From Nigrospora sphaerica (Eukaryota; Ascomycota; Sordariomycetes; Amphisphaeriales; Apiosporaceae), in the NCBI GenBank assembly GCA_018287875.1, contig JAGVVL010000017.1, forward strand, positions 3,162,001-3,226,000: a stretch of 64,000 bases of DNA. Direction: 5' to 3'. Shown piece by piece: positions 22,207 through 33,052 of the stretch. The translations under genes and the position numbers were made by a program. The notes beneath the pieces are model-generated. The model ran no database searches, was not told where the DNA came from, and saw only the letters and a list, made by a program, of their open reading frames with translations. The stretch's first letter is position 1. Every line of letters begins with the position of its first letter.

Positions 22207-23627
22207 TGGAGAATGGGTTGGATATGGGTGGAATGGGATTTAAAAAATGGGAAAGAACAGAGCGAATGCGCTTGAGAAACTTAGGTCACCCCTCGAGACA
22301 CGGCCGTGATAGCCTTGATATTTATTCTAGGGCCCTGTCGTGAAAGTAGCACCCCGGAGAGATTTACACTATATCGAAACAATTCGAAATTGATGCGTGC
22401 CTTACCTATATGTCGTCAATTGGAAGCCCGTTTCGGATGGATGCTTCGTTGCGGTTTGGGTATCCCTTGCGGGAGACCAATAACATGGAGAAGAATCCCG
22501 GTGCCTGGGTCGCCTTATCGAAATCGATGCAAGGACGATAATGGAGGGTAAGCAGTGCTGACCCCCATCACATCCTTTCTTTGCCATATCTTGGTACCTC
22601 AATTAAGCTAATCCAGAGCTACTGGAAGAGATGTCATCTGATGTCGATTGAAGGGGGGGAGTGTAGCTCTCCAAGAGCCAGCAATGTGGCTGCCTATTTC
22701 CTCGAACCGCCACGACCACCCCTGGCCAACTGCATATGATTTAAGAGCCACTGGCCTAAATACCTGGAATTGGCTAGAAGTTCTCGCAAAGCTTCATTGG
22801 TTCGTGGCGTCAAGTTGGCTATGATGTTACTTTCGCCGGTGGGACTGAAGTTCTGTTTGCCCTGGTTGGGTAGGATTACGACAACACGGTAGGTCTGTGG
22901 ATGGCGAACAAACGAACGGCTGTCGGATTCTTCCGTCCATTAACCAGATAAATCCGAGGGAGCAAGTAGACTCTAAGTATTATTATCACAGCCCGGCCTT
23001 GGTGGCCCAGTGAGTCCCTTCGTACTGGGAAGCACCTTCCATAAGTATTGTCCTGTGGCATGTTGGCCCGAGTACCAGGGCTGCGCCTTCGCTTAATGCT
23101 GGATTCTGCCGGGAAATGGCAACGACAGCTGAATAATCGTGGGAATCGAGGCACGGCCAAGTTCTGCAAATCCGTTGCGCATTGTCGTGAACACCAAGAC
23201 TGCGATTGTGTTTCGGAGCCACGATTGTTGACTGCCCATCAAACCTCCAGACTTTAATTACCCTGTTGTCGGTCCCACTGTATCATTGTAGATGCGGTTG
23301 CGCAAAGTGGGCAAGGGGAACTACTCGTGCAGGGGTCTTGCGCCTGAAAACAGAAAGCGGTATACAAATCCAGAGGCGGCAGAAAAGGCCCCATCGCGCC
23401 TATCCATATTTTTTTTCCCTCGGAGGCAGGCTGGATTGACTTACACCAGCGATTTGGTATTCACCCAGTTGGGTCTTTGCAGGCTTTTCCCAGTTGCGCA
23501 TTTGTCAATCCATCTCCTGCAAGCCAGCAAGAACCAGCCGTTCGATTGTTGCATGCCCATGTCTGCACCACCCGCTTGGCTCTTCTCTAACAACTCTGCA
23601 CCCGCCGCCGCGTCTACTACCGCCGCC
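22207..23627. other. Divergent intergenic region, no supported gene
   Basis: It holds the promoters of the membrane protein (-) and the Srp40-like gene (+). The frame of the Srp40-like gene is open back to about 23292, but the extra N-terminal residues look like non-coding leader; a pyrimidine-rich stretch lies just before the chosen ATG. Confidence 0.55.
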
Positions 23628-24980
23628 ATGGTCAAGGACAAAAAGGTCAGCAAGGCGGTCGCCAAAGCGCCCGCCGCCAAGAAGGACGTCCCTTCGTCTC
23701 AGCTCATGGACCTCGTCGAGGAGTTCCTGTCTGACAGCGGCTTCGAAGGTGCCCACCGCGAGTTCAAGAAGCACCGTGCCGCCAAGGGCTGGGAAGGCCA
23801 GAAGCAGAAGAAGAAGGCTAAGAAGCCCGAGCACCACTCTCTTGTCAGCGTTTTCCAGACCTGGGAGGCCCTCTCTAGCAAGGACGGCACCCCCGTGGCC
23901 AAAGAGAATGTGAAGATCACCAAGGTCGACGACAGCAGCAGCAGCAGCAGCTCCGACAGCTCCGACAGCTCCGATAGCGAAGGTGCCGATGTCGCCATGG
24001 CTGATGCCGCTGCGGCCGAAGAGAGCGACTCTTCCTCCTCTTCGAGCTCTTCCAGCTCCAGCTCCAGCTCAGATGATAGCGACAGCGACAGCGAGAGCGA
24101 AGAGGACAGCGCGAAGAAAACAAAGGCCGTGGCCAAGAAGCCCGCCGCCAAGAAGGCTGCCGCCAACCCGCTGAAGCGCAAGGCCGAGTCCGACAGCGAC
24201 AGCTCCTCCTCCGACTCCGATGAGGATATGGATGAGGACAAGAAAGAAAAGCCCCATGCAAAGAAGGCCAAGATGGTTGCAGCTGCCAGCTCCGACAGCA
24301 GCGACCCGTCATCGTCCTCGGAAAGCTCTGATTCCTCCTCGGACGAAAGCGAATCCGAAGGCGAAGCGCCAGCAAAGCCCGCCGCTGTTACCAAGGCTAC
24401 CAAGGCTACCAAGACGGCCGCCAAGGATGACAGCTCCAGCTCCAGCTCCGACTCCGATTCCGACTCGTCTGATAGCGAGAGCGACAGCTCCTCGGATGAC
24501 GAGGCAGAGAAGGCTGCCCAGGTGGCACTGCCCGACTCCGACTCCGACTCTAGCAGCGATTCGGACGCGGACAAGGAGGCTGCAGCCAAGAAGCCGCTCA
24601 AAAGCAAGGCCAAAAACGCCGCCGATACTGCCTCCGACTCCTCGGCCACGCTTGACAAGACGTCCGATGTCACGCCCATCACCGTTCACGAGCCTGCACC
24701 TCTGCCTCCGGACCCGGTCCTGAACAACCGCGGCAAGAACGGCGGTTTGCGCCGTATTCAGAACGAGCCGTTTTCGCGCATCAAGAAGGACATCAAGGTA
24801 CACGACGCCCTTTCGTCCAATGCCTACATTGAGGACGCTTATGGCCGTAAGGCCCATGAAGACCTTATTGTGACTCGCGGCAAAGGCTTCACTAAGGAGA
24901 AGAACAAGAAGAAGCGAGGTGCCTATAAGGGCGGCCCCCTCGATGTGAACGAGAGCCGGAGTTTCAAATTTGACGACTAG
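23628..24980 (+). CDS. Srp40/Nopp140-like nucleolar protein with LisH motif
   Basis: One exon, 450 residues. The start is set at 23628 because it lies in the strong context GCCGCCATGG and is directly followed by a Lys/Ala-rich N-terminus. Residues 25-48 (SSQLMDLVEEFLSDSGFEG, then AHREF) form a LisH dimerisation motif as in Nopp140. The middle (about 100-350) alternates acidic Ser/Asp/Glu blocks, likely casein kinase 2 targets, with Lys/Ala/Pro basic blocks. The C-terminal 90 residues hold the conserved SRP40 domain, with NEPFSRIKKDIKVHDALSSN, GRKAHEDLIVTRGKGF and the ending SRSFKFDD. Family members act in the nucleolus and Cajal bodies as chaperones of box C/D and H/ACA snoRNPs and of pol I transcription. 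A small ORF begins only 42 nt after the stop. Confidence 0.9.
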   Translation: MVKDKKVSKAVAKAPAAKKDVPSSQLMDLVEEFLSDSGFEGAHREFKKHRAAKGWEGQKQKKKAKKPEHHSLVSVFQTWEALSSKDGTPVAKENVKITKVDDSSSSSSSDSSDSSDSEGADVAMADAAAAEESDSSSSSSSSSSSSSSDDSDSDSESEEDSAKKTKAVAKKPAAKKAAANPLKRKAESDSDSSSSDSDEDMDEDKKEKPHAKKAKMVAAASSDSSDPSSSSESSDSSSDESESEGEAPAKPAAVTKATKATKTAAKDDSSSSSSDSDSDSSDSESDSSSDDEAEKAAQVALPDSDSDSSSDSDADKEAAAKKPLKSKAKNAADTASDSSATLDKTSDVTPITVHEPAPLPPDPVLNNRGKNGGLRRIQNEPFSRIKKDIKVHDALSSNAYIEDAYGRKAHEDLIVTRGKGFTKEKNKKKRGAYKGGPLDVNESRSFKFDD

Positions 24981-25022
24981 AAGTCACCTTCAGCTCCATC
25001 TTCCTTTTTCCTTCCTGTCGAA

Positions 25023-25412
25023 ATGGCCTCATTGCGACCGTCCATACCAGGGGAGAGTTCCGACGGCCTCGCCAACGCGCAGAACTCGGCAGCGACGATC
25101 CGTCAAACGGGCAGCCCTGTTCCCAGACACAAGTTGCGGAGCCTGCCAGAGATGGACTCTGCTCGTAGCGGACGACGTAATTCGGGTTCTTTCCCGCGGG
25201 GCAACGCGGGAGCCAGTTCTATTGACCGGGACAAGACGCGGGAAGAGATGAGGCAGAAGCTTCGTGATGATTTGGATGCCTGGCGGGTGGGTCACAACAA
25301 GCAAGAAAGTCAGTTCAGCACACCTCTCAAGCCGACCTTGAAGCCGCCAACGCCGGAGGGCAAGGGCAGCAGTAGCAAGGCCAAGCGCGTCCGCTTTATA
25401 GAAGAAGAGTAG
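25023..25412 (+). CDS. Small basic protein downstream of the Srp40-like gene, 129 residues
   Basis: This ATG-started frame (context gtcgaaATGgc) begins 42 nt after the upstream stop, with a pyrimidine-rich spacer. The product is polar: a Ser/Arg-rich N-terminal half (PVPRHKLRSLPEMDSARS), a predicted helix DKTREEMRQKLRDDLDAWRV, and a Lys-rich end (SSSKAKRVRFIEEE). No family is recognised. Coherent codon use and a structured helix suggest it is translated, but it may also be a chance frame in the 3' UTR. The spacing is too short for a normal fungal promoter, so either the promoter lies in the upstream gene or the two frames share a transcript. Confidence 0.5.
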   Translation: MASLRPSIPGESSDGLANAQNSAATIRQTGSPVPRHKLRSLPEMDSARSGRRNSGSFPRGNAGASSIDRDKTREEMRQKLRDDLDAWRVGHNKQESQFSTPLKPTLKPPTPEGKGSSSKAKRVRFIEEE

Positions 25413-27342
25413 GCCTTGCACAAGATGGAGAAGAAGATGGAGAAGAAGATGGGAAAGGGAATTACAAGGAGTTTTGGAGGGGCACTGTTTTTGCATTATC
25501 GATACCAAAGACCGCTGCGGCATTGCTAGAAGGTATCCCAGGCAGTTGTATATATGACGGCCGAACCGGACCAGAATTCAAGATGTGTCTTCATGGCAAC
25601 GACTATCTATAGTGAGGTTGGTATCAGGTTGGTCCTTACCCAGTTCCGGGAATGTCGCTCCGCGCATTCGCTTTGCGACGGAACGGGGAGGCTGGCGAAG
25701 AGGAGACGCAGGCCCATCTCGTAGTGAACGAGCCTGCGCGAAGACGCCGGCATGTCTGGTTAGCGTTGGGAGGCCACCCAATGCGCGTGTTCATTATCAT
25801 CGTTCCTATTCGAATTCCCACGGCCTTCCGGGAGGGCGTATGAGGAACGGTTTGGCGATGACCAGCAATCCACGGGCAACATGGTTCGCCCCCCTGAAGC
25901 CTAGCTCCAAAGCAAATTCCACCTGGCTCCGCCACACGTGTCAAGGAGCGACTCCCGAGGGAGACAAAAAGAGAAACCCCTTACGAAGCCGGACTCCCTG
26001 CCACGTCGAATCCGCCCCGTGGTGAGCCTAACTACTCGCTTGACGGTGAGCTTGTAAACCTCGACATGGCCGGGTCCACGAGAGCCACTCGTAGAACAAC
26101 ACTAGCGCCCATGGGGGGGGGGGCTCGTATCGCTTTGTTTCCGGTAGCGAAGGCGGCATCGCCAGTCTGTCGCGTGACTTTCGTATGGGGCCGAAGGCTC
26201 AGTGAAACGAGTAGACGATGTTAAAACGCCGTGGCCCGGATATTCGCGAACACGCAGGATGTCGTTGTCTCCCCTTGCGTGGCCGGTTCCAGCGCTGGCG
26301 CGTGGCGGTGTAAGATAGCAGGGTCTGGGAGACGAGGAGGTCCTGGATAGGAAGGGAGGAATGGAGGAAGCCTTGGAATGTATCGGGGTGACCAGTTGGC
26401 GGCGGCGGCTTGGCTTGCGTGCTTTGAACCGTTGTCACGATGCCACAACTCGCCTTGTGCCACGTGCTGACTGTGCCGACTGGCTCCTCGTACGGGCCAT
26501 CCGGTGTGCTGGCTGAGAGCAGTGCCGTTTCCAAGAGGCCGTAAGCCGGGACCTCAATATGGGGAACCCCGAGCCCTACGGATGGAGATCATGCGGGGGA
26601 GGGACGAGGAACCCTGGGGTTTCATCCCTCTGGAAGCGGCCGCCTCATGGGCCTGGCCAGCACGTACGTAGTCACACGATGTCTGGCTGTAAGAAAAGAT
26701 CTATGTTACCCGGGCGGTCGGGTCATCGAATCGACTGCGCCAGCAGCTACTGCCATCTAAGCGTTCAAAGTACGTGCCGTGATACTCCGCGTTCGTCTGA
26801 CAATGGGTACCCCTTCTGGTGATTGCTAGCGGCGGCTACAGCCCCAAAAGGTGGGGCTAAGGTACCTATGGAGTAATTCCAGTTGTCCGCAAGCGCCCTT
26901 GGCTGGGGCGACGAGGTGAATGGATGGATGAGTGATCACTACAGCCTGAACCCGAGTTGCACCCCAGCCTTTCCTGTTTCTCCCTCAGCCGCGGCCCACG
27001 AAGCAGGGCTGTCGAGAACATCTCGAACCTCACGCCGCTTCGTTCAGGCTGTTTGCTGTCGCACCTGGGCACCTAGGCCATAAAAACTGCCCAGTTGGAC
27101 GGTGTCGCGAAACTGGATTCATTCAGAACCCAACCCCACATTCTTCAGAGCAGCTTGCTTTCGACAGCAACCAACAGCGCAGCTCCACCCGGCGTTCATT
27201 CACTGCCCGCTTCCTGTGCGCTACATTCCATTCACGCCGTCCCATGCCAGTAGTGCTTCTGCTGACCCTCTAGCTCACAATCCACCTCATCTCTACACCG
27301 GATGCGCCGCGTCTTGGCTGCCGCATCCGTCAGCTCCGTCCG
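25413..27342. other. Intergenic, no supported gene
   Basis: No frame shows a recognised domain. A G-run of 11 lies at 26113-26123. The last 250 bases (CAACCAACAGC..., C/A-rich) look like the leader of the deaminase gene. Confidence 0.55.
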
Positions 27343-29587
27343 ATGGGCGCCGCCTGTAGTAATCTAGATAAGCACGACGATTCCCTCGCGAGTGAGAAGG
27401 ATGTCGAGTCGCCGAAACTGCACCAGCGACTCCGTCAGCGCATACAAATGACTCCTGCTCCGCCCAAAATGCACCATCCCGTCGTCGTGGGGCACGTCGT
27501 CCGGGGCCGCGAGACCGTCGTGGACGCGACCCAGCCGGGCGCGCCGCTCGTCTACGGCACCGGCCGGTCGCATGTCAACGACTACTTCCGGGACCGCGAC
27601 GAGCTGGTGAAGCGCGGCGGCCAGCTCGGCTTCAACCACCACCTGACGCAGACGGCCGGTGACGCTGAGCGCGCGGCCAAGGCGCTGATCGACGTCGTGC
27701 GGTTCAACGACAACGCCGCCTACTATGCGCGCGGGCCGCCCCTCGCCTCCCGGTTTGACGGCCAGGAACATGACCGTTTTGCCGGCGATCACTTCCTCAC
27801 CAATGCCGAGCTGATCAAGAAGACGGGCCTCTACAAGATCGCCCGGAGGATGCCCAAGGGCGCCCATCTCCACATCCACTTCAATTCGTGCCTCCTGCCG
27901 CACGTGCTCCTCGACATCGCCGCCACCATGGAGAACATGTTCATGTGGAGCACCCGGCCGCTGACCAGCGCCAACGACCTGGACCTGTGCGAGGTCCAGT
28001 TCGAGATCAGGGGCGCGGACAAAGTGGCGGCGAGCGACCGCGGCGATGTTTTCGCGTCCAACTACGGGACCGGTCAGGATAAGCCCCAGGTCATGAGGTT
28101 CCAAGATTTCATGCGCCGGTGGGACGAGAAGCGCGCAACGTGGAAGGGTGACATGGCCCGTTTCGCTGAGCTGTCCCATCAGCAGTGGCTGTTTAGCAAG
28201 ATGGTCTTCAACGATCGCGAGGCCCACGACCCTTATCAGACAACGGCGGGGTACGTTCACAGCATATATTAACACGGGGAGAGCCCGCCTACGTCGTTAT
28301 ACTAACGACTTGCAGCGCGTGGGAAAAGTTCAACGGGCGTACACGCATGATGAAGGGCCTGTTCAACTACGAGACGGCCTACCGCACGTACACCAGGAAG
28401 CTGCTGGAGGACTGTAAGCCGCCCTTCAGCAGTTTGAAGTACTCTTGAGGACCGTGAACGAAGTGCTAACCACGTGTCCCAGTCGTCGCCGACGGCATCC
28501 AGTACGCCGAGATCCGCCCTAATTTCATGCAGACCAACCAGATCTGGCTGGACGACGGCTCTGACCGAATGAACAACACGCAGACCATGGAGATCATCAT
28601 CGAAGAGTTTAATGCGTTCCAGAAGCAGAGTCGAAATTCCCTACACGGCCTCAAGGTCATATACTGCACGCCCCGATCCTTTAAAGCCAAGCTCGTTGAA
28701 GACGCGTTGGAGGAATGTCTGAAGTTCAAGGCAGACTCACGGATCGGGCCCTTCATTGCCGGATTCGACTTGGTAGGCGAAGAGGGCAAGGGCAAGCCGC
28801 TGTAAGTATTGCTATACAGCGTCACGTCCCGGGGACTTGCTAACCCGGGATGGTGCACAGCAAGGAATTCATCCCGCAATTCCTGGCGTTCCAGCAGAAG
28901 TGCCGCGAGAGGCAGCTGAGGATCCCCTTCCTCTTCCACTGCGGCGAAACCCTGGATTGCGGCGGCGACACCGACGGCAACCTGTATGACGCCTTGCTGC
29001 TAGACTCCAAACGCATCGGGCACGGCTTCGCACTGGCGCGGAAGCCGTATCTGATAGAGCAGTTCAAGAAGCGCAACATCTGTCTCGAGCTTTGCCCCAT
29101 CTCGAACGAGATCCTGGGCCTTACGCCGCGAATTGGTGGGCACGCCATGTACGAGCTCCTGGCAAACAATGTCCACTGCACCGTCAACAGCGACAACGGT
29201 ACTCTTTTTGCGTGAGTCCCATGTCCCCCTCTCACTTCCCCTTGCGGCCGGGGTGCACGGTTTTGGGCTAACATTCGGGTCCCCGCCAGCTCGAGACTGG
29301 CCGACGACTTCTACCAAGTCATGGTCGGCAGCCAGGACATGGACCTGCACGGGTGGCGGCAGCTGGTGGAATGGAGCATCGAGCACGCCAGCATGGAATC
29401 GGAGGGCGAACGACGGGCGCTGAAGGCCATGTGGCAGCAGAGATGGGACGTCTTCGTCGCCACGCTGAACCAGGCCCTGGGCGGGCTGGAGAGGCTAACG
29501 AGGCGCGAGGACGAGGACGACGAGGCGTTCGGCGTGCGCGTGGCCGAGTACGAGGCCAGGATGGAGGCGTTCTTCTCGGCGTTCTAA
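27343..29587 (+). CDS. Adenosine deaminase-like enzyme (ADGF/CECR1-related), five exons
   Basis: Exons 27343-28250, 28316-28413, 28483-28801, 28861-29211 and 29290-29587 join to 1974 nt, 657 residues; all introns have GT(A/G)NG donors and YAG acceptors and all phases agree. The fold is the metal-dependent (beta/alpha)8 amidohydrolase barrel of adenosine deaminases, which convert adenosine to inosine. Visible elements are KGAHLHIHFNS (Zn-binding His about 175-179), VADGIQYAEIRPNF, FIAGFDLVGEE, FHCGETLDCGG (catalytic Glu), SKRIGHGFAL (His ligand), LELCPISNEILGL and VNSDNGTLF. In the last, the first Asp (metal ligand) is present, but the second Asp of the usual DD pair reads Asn. No signal peptide is seen, so unlike animal ADGF it should be intracellular. 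The C-terminus ends in a charged helix with many Glu/Arg. The substrate may be adenosine or a related nucleoside. Confidence 0.9.
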
Positions 29588-29892
29588 GGGCCACGGCGGG
29601 ACGAGGGCCGGCAACGGAGATACCCAGGGTGGCAAGAGAAATCGGGAGTTAGCAATGCGGACCCGAGGCTCCCCGTGGTGGACCACGGGGCCCGGCTCGT
29701 TTGGAGTTGTGGTGTTTTCTTTTCGGTCGCTCGCTTTCGGTGGAACCCGGCAGCCAGCTCGCTCGGCCGGGGCAGTCGTTTACTTTAAGTAGCGTTCATC
29801 GCGCATTTCTTGGATCGCATCTTTCTGGTGACAGGGGGTCCGAAACACGGCCACCCAGGCATTCTTCTACCGCCTGCCAAGACACACCCATA

Positions 29893-29925
29893 CACACGCG
29901 CGCGCGCGCGCATACACACACAACA
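29893..29925. repeat. Alternating purine-pyrimidine tract (CA, CG, CA)
   Basis: Sequence of the form acacacgcg...cgcatacacacac: strictly alternating purine and pyrimidine, a composition prone to Z-DNA. Confidence 0.8.
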
Positions 29926-30024
29926 GACCAAAGGCACCCAGAGGAACCTCGTGGTTAGCCAGCAGAGCCTCGTCTCCATCAGAGCCGTGATGTCAGCACT
30001 AGAGGTCTCTATGGGTACGACACT

Positions 30025-30077
<53 letters not shown>

Positions 30078-30092
30078 CGCGCGCGCGCGCGT
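30025..30092. repeat. Compound microsatellite (CA)n(GA)n(GC)n
   Basis: About 14 CA units (30025-30052), then about 12-13 GA units (to about 30077), then about 8 GC units (to 30092). The three dinucleotide arrays abut without spacer. The CA and GC parts can form Z-DNA and the GA part a triplex. Confidence 0.95.
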
Positions 30093-30922
30093 GAGGGGGG
30101 CGGAACTGTTCTTGTGGAGGGCGCGTTTGTAGCCGCCGCTTGGCGACGTGGTTGGCGCGCGTTGGGCCAAGCCCTGCAGCTCCCCGCCACAAACAGTCCT
30201 TTCTGGACCTGGACCGCCTTAGCCTCGACGCAGCCCCAACCGGGGCACCTCCCGTGGGCCGTTTGTTGGTTCGAAGCGTTACAGTTACACGCCCGGGGAA
30301 CAGGGGGTTCCTCGATAGCCAGAGCCACACGGTCGGGGCGGCTGAAAAAACGGCCCAAGACGGACGGGCGCCTGTCCGGCTGCTCTGGCTTTCGTCGGTT
30401 TTGGTTTGTTTGCCTGCCCGCCTGCTTCCCCATGAACGAGTTCGACTCGGGGCGTCCCGAGCCATGGGATACGTTCGTTTCCACCCGACTTTAGGTAAAT
30501 TGCTTATCGAATCCTCCCTGACAGAGGCTACTTAACTCCTTAGCCTCTTCCCGACCAGCAACCCACGCCCCTTTCCCCTTTCCATATCTTCCGTGCTTGG
30601 GCTCCCCCGTTATGACCCTGGCGTCTCTCCACTACGGGCTTTGAGAAGAGCATTGTACGCGATAGAGCTGCTGCTTTCTGGTCTTTGCTGTTTCGCTGCC
30701 CTGGCCCGTCCGGGTGTCTTATTCCGGAATCGTGCTCGCAACTTTGCAGGCGTCCCTGCCTTCACGTCGTCCCTGACGCCCAGATTGACGGTGGTGGCTA
30801 GATTGAGCCTCCCAGAAGTCAATCCCTGCCGGCGTAAACCTACCGAACGGCTGGGACGACGCCCCGTCGCCCGCACATACACCCTCTCTCCCCATTTGCC
30901 TCCCCCACACTCTCGCCTCGCC

Positions 30923-32611
30923 ATGGCCGAGGAGGAGGCCAAGATGACGGTGGCGGATTGGTTCACGTCCAACGAGGGCCCGATGGGGTGGCGGCTGGAC
31001 GTGGTGACGCTGCTTGCCGTCATCGGCGAGTCGTCCATCGCCGAGCACGCGCAGGCCATGACGGCGAGCGCCGCCTGCCTGCTGCCGCGCCTCATCCCGG
31101 CGCCGCAGGCCCTCATCAAGGGCACGCGCCCGGCGCGCATGCCCGAGACCAAGGCCCGCGTCACCGGCGTCTTCAGCGGCGTGACGCTCGACTCGGTCGG
31201 CTTCTTCGCCAACATCATGTACCCGCTCGACGACGTCAAGCCCTTCGCCTTTACCATGCTCGAGATCACGCACGTCGACGACGACGACGCCGTCTTCGTG
31301 CCCGCCCGGCCCGCTGCCCGCGCCGGGTGGAGGCGCCTGCTGCCGGGCGCCCCGGGCCGTCACCGCCGCGACCGCCTCGATGCCCCGGACGACGCCGAGT
31401 CGCAGGCCCGCACCACCGCCGTGGCCGTCAAGAACCTGGGCAACGGCGACGACGGGGCGCCGCGGCAGCCGGGCATCACGCGGCGCGTCACGGTCAAGGA
31501 CCGCATAACCGACTACATCGCCAACCCGACGCTCGCGCACAACGCCCCGCGGCCGGCGATCCCGGCGGCGCTGTACTCGCCGGTGCACATCCTGTCGCTG
31601 CTGTCGATGCTGCTGTCGATGGCCATCATCGGCACGGCGGCGTACTGGCGCGACGGGACGGCGATCGTGGCGGTGGCGCTCATCTCGCTGGCGTCGTCCA
31701 TAGTGGGGGCGGCGTCGTGGTGGCGGCCGATCCTGATGAACCGCAGCCACCGCAACCAGGTGCCGGCGGGGGACGTGGTGATACGCACGCGCGAGGGCGC
31801 CTTCGTCTACGTGCGCTGCACCGAGGAGGTGGCGCGCGAGCTCTACTCGGGCACCGAGGAGTGCGAGTACCGCGTCGGCGACCGCACCTACCGCGGCCTC
31901 ATGGGCGCCGGCACGCTGCTGCTCATGGTGAGCGTCATCCTGCTCGGCAACTGCTCGTGGAACAGCCAGCTCTTCGTCGGCGCCTCCTACGTCGTCCTCA
32001 ACGCCCTCTACTGGGCCATGGGCCTGCTGCCGCGCCGCCTCTTCTGGGACATGAGCCGCTACCGCTGCGAAATCGCGACCCGCGACGACGCCCGTGACGC
32101 CCACCTCACGAAGCCGCACACGAAGAAGACGACGATGGCGGCGACGGCTCCGGGAGAGAAGGCAGTAACGGCAACAGGCGGCACCGCCGACGATGACGAC
32201 AACACCAACAACGCCAACGCCAACAACCGCGAAGACGACGACCCCCGCGAGACCACCAAGAGCTTCACCCGCACCCTGTGGTACGTGATCCGCGAGACGA
32301 AGCGCACGGCGTGGGTCGAGCGCAGCGGCGCCGCCCCCTCGACGCCGCAGTGGCAGCAGTGGCTGGCCGAGGCCGAGGCCGCCGCCCGCGCCGACAACCG
32401 CGGCTGGCCCGCCGTCGCCCGCAAGGACGAGATTATGCGCATGAGCGACGTCGACCTCGCCCGCCTCAAGGAGGCGCACCAAGCGGCCACGGCGACGACC
32501 ACGACAGCCGGCTCCTCCCCCCCCGTCGAGCGCGACCCCGCCGGCCAGGCCGCCCCCGCCGTCGAGGTCCAAGGCCGGCAGAGCATGTCGAGGGAGCCGG
32601 GCAATTTCTGA
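30923..32611 (+). CDS. Multi-pass membrane protein, function unknown
   Basis: One exon, 562 residues, starting at the ATG in CTCGCCATGG; the frame is open upstream to 30593 but that part looks like leader. Four hydrophobic segments stand out: SPVHILSLLSMLLSMAIIGT (about 215-240), TAIVAVALISLASSIVGAA, GAGTLLLMVSVILLGNC and FVGASYVVLNALYWAMGLL. Between the second and third lies a soluble stretch with GDVVIRTREGAFVYVRC. The C-terminal 160 residues are polar, with an Asp/Asn-rich low-complexity run (DDDDNTNNANANN) and a Trp-containing helix (WQQWLAEAEAAARADN). No signal peptide or catalytic motif was seen. The type is familiar from conserved hypothetical proteins of Sordariomycetes, but I can name no family. 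Confidence 0.75.
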   Translation: MAEEEAKMTVADWFTSNEGPMGWRLDVVTLLAVIGESSIAEHAQAMTASAACLLPRLIPAPQALIKGTRPARMPETKARVTGVFSGVTLDSVGFFANIMYPLDDVKPFAFTMLEITHVDDDDAVFVPARPAARAGWRRLLPGAPGRHRRDRLDAPDDAESQARTTAVAVKNLGNGDDGAPRQPGITRRVTVKDRITDYIANPTLAHNAPRPAIPAALYSPVHILSLLSMLLSMAIIGTAAYWRDGTAIVAVALISLASSIVGAASWWRPILMNRSHRNQVPAGDVVIRTREGAFVYVRCTEEVARELYSGTEECEYRVGDRTYRGLMGAGTLLLMVSVILLGNCSWNSQLFVGASYVVLNALYWAMGLLPRRLFWDMSRYRCEIATRDDARDAHLTKPHTKKTTMAATAPGEKAVTATGGTADDDDNTNNANANNREDDDPRETTKSFTRTLWYVIRETKRTAWVERSGAAPSTPQWQQWLAEAEAAARADNRGWPAVARKDEIMRMSDVDLARLKEAHQAATATTTTAGSSPPVERDPAGQAAPAVEVQGRQSMSREPGNF

Positions 32612-33039
32612 TGGGGGACGTCGGTCAAGGGGCCGGGCGGTGTTTTGACGACGAGTGGCGAGATATCCGCTTGCCTTTTGGTACGATGTCGAGGGGGGAG
32701 GCCGGTACAAGGGGTGGAGACGGCGTGGTAGCGAGCGAGCGAGCGGTGACAGGATACCCCAAAAGGACGAGTGGACACGCCGTATGATCTGAACGAAGCC
32801 ATGTATTATACCAATTCTCCTTTCCTCATGCTTGGCCCGGTTTGGGCATTACCCGGCGAGTGCAGGTCGGGCGGCGTTTTGTCCAACTTTGAGCCGGAGG
32901 CCGGCTGTGGAGCACCGTCTATTAGACGGGCATTGACAAAAAGAGCGAGGGGGTGCTGTCATCTGTGAAGCGTGGAAACTGCTAACCTGGTCACGATGTT
33001 ACGTAACGAGGAAAAGGGAGAGGTGGTGCCTTACCACTT
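32612..33039. other. Intergenic, flank of the LINE insertion
   Basis: It holds the 3' side of the membrane protein gene up to the target-site duplication of the LINE. No gene was seen. Confidence 0.6.
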
Positions 33040-33052
33040 TAGTAACGGAAAT
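33040..33052. repeat. Target-site duplication, copy 1 (LINE at 33 kb)
   Basis: The 13-mer tagtaacggaaat here is identical to 34978-34990. It directly borders the (ATT)n tail of the element, as expected after target-primed reverse transcription. Confidence 0.93.

Larger units (their letters stand above)
29588..30922. other. Intergenic with microsatellites; probable promoter of the membrane protein gene
   Basis: Two simple-repeat tracts (29893-29925 and 30025-30092) dominate the middle. The last 350 bases before the ATG at 30923 are C-rich. No gene is supported. Confidence 0.6.

Noticed and set aside
29810..30094. Frames through the microsatellites ending in His-Thr and Arg-Glu runs
   Set aside because: They arise from dinucleotide repeats and have no protein features.
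30719..32710. 663-codon minus-strand frame over the membrane protein gene
   Set aside because: Arg/Val/Gly/His-rich shadow of a GC-rich gene; the plus strand has membrane helices and a good start context.
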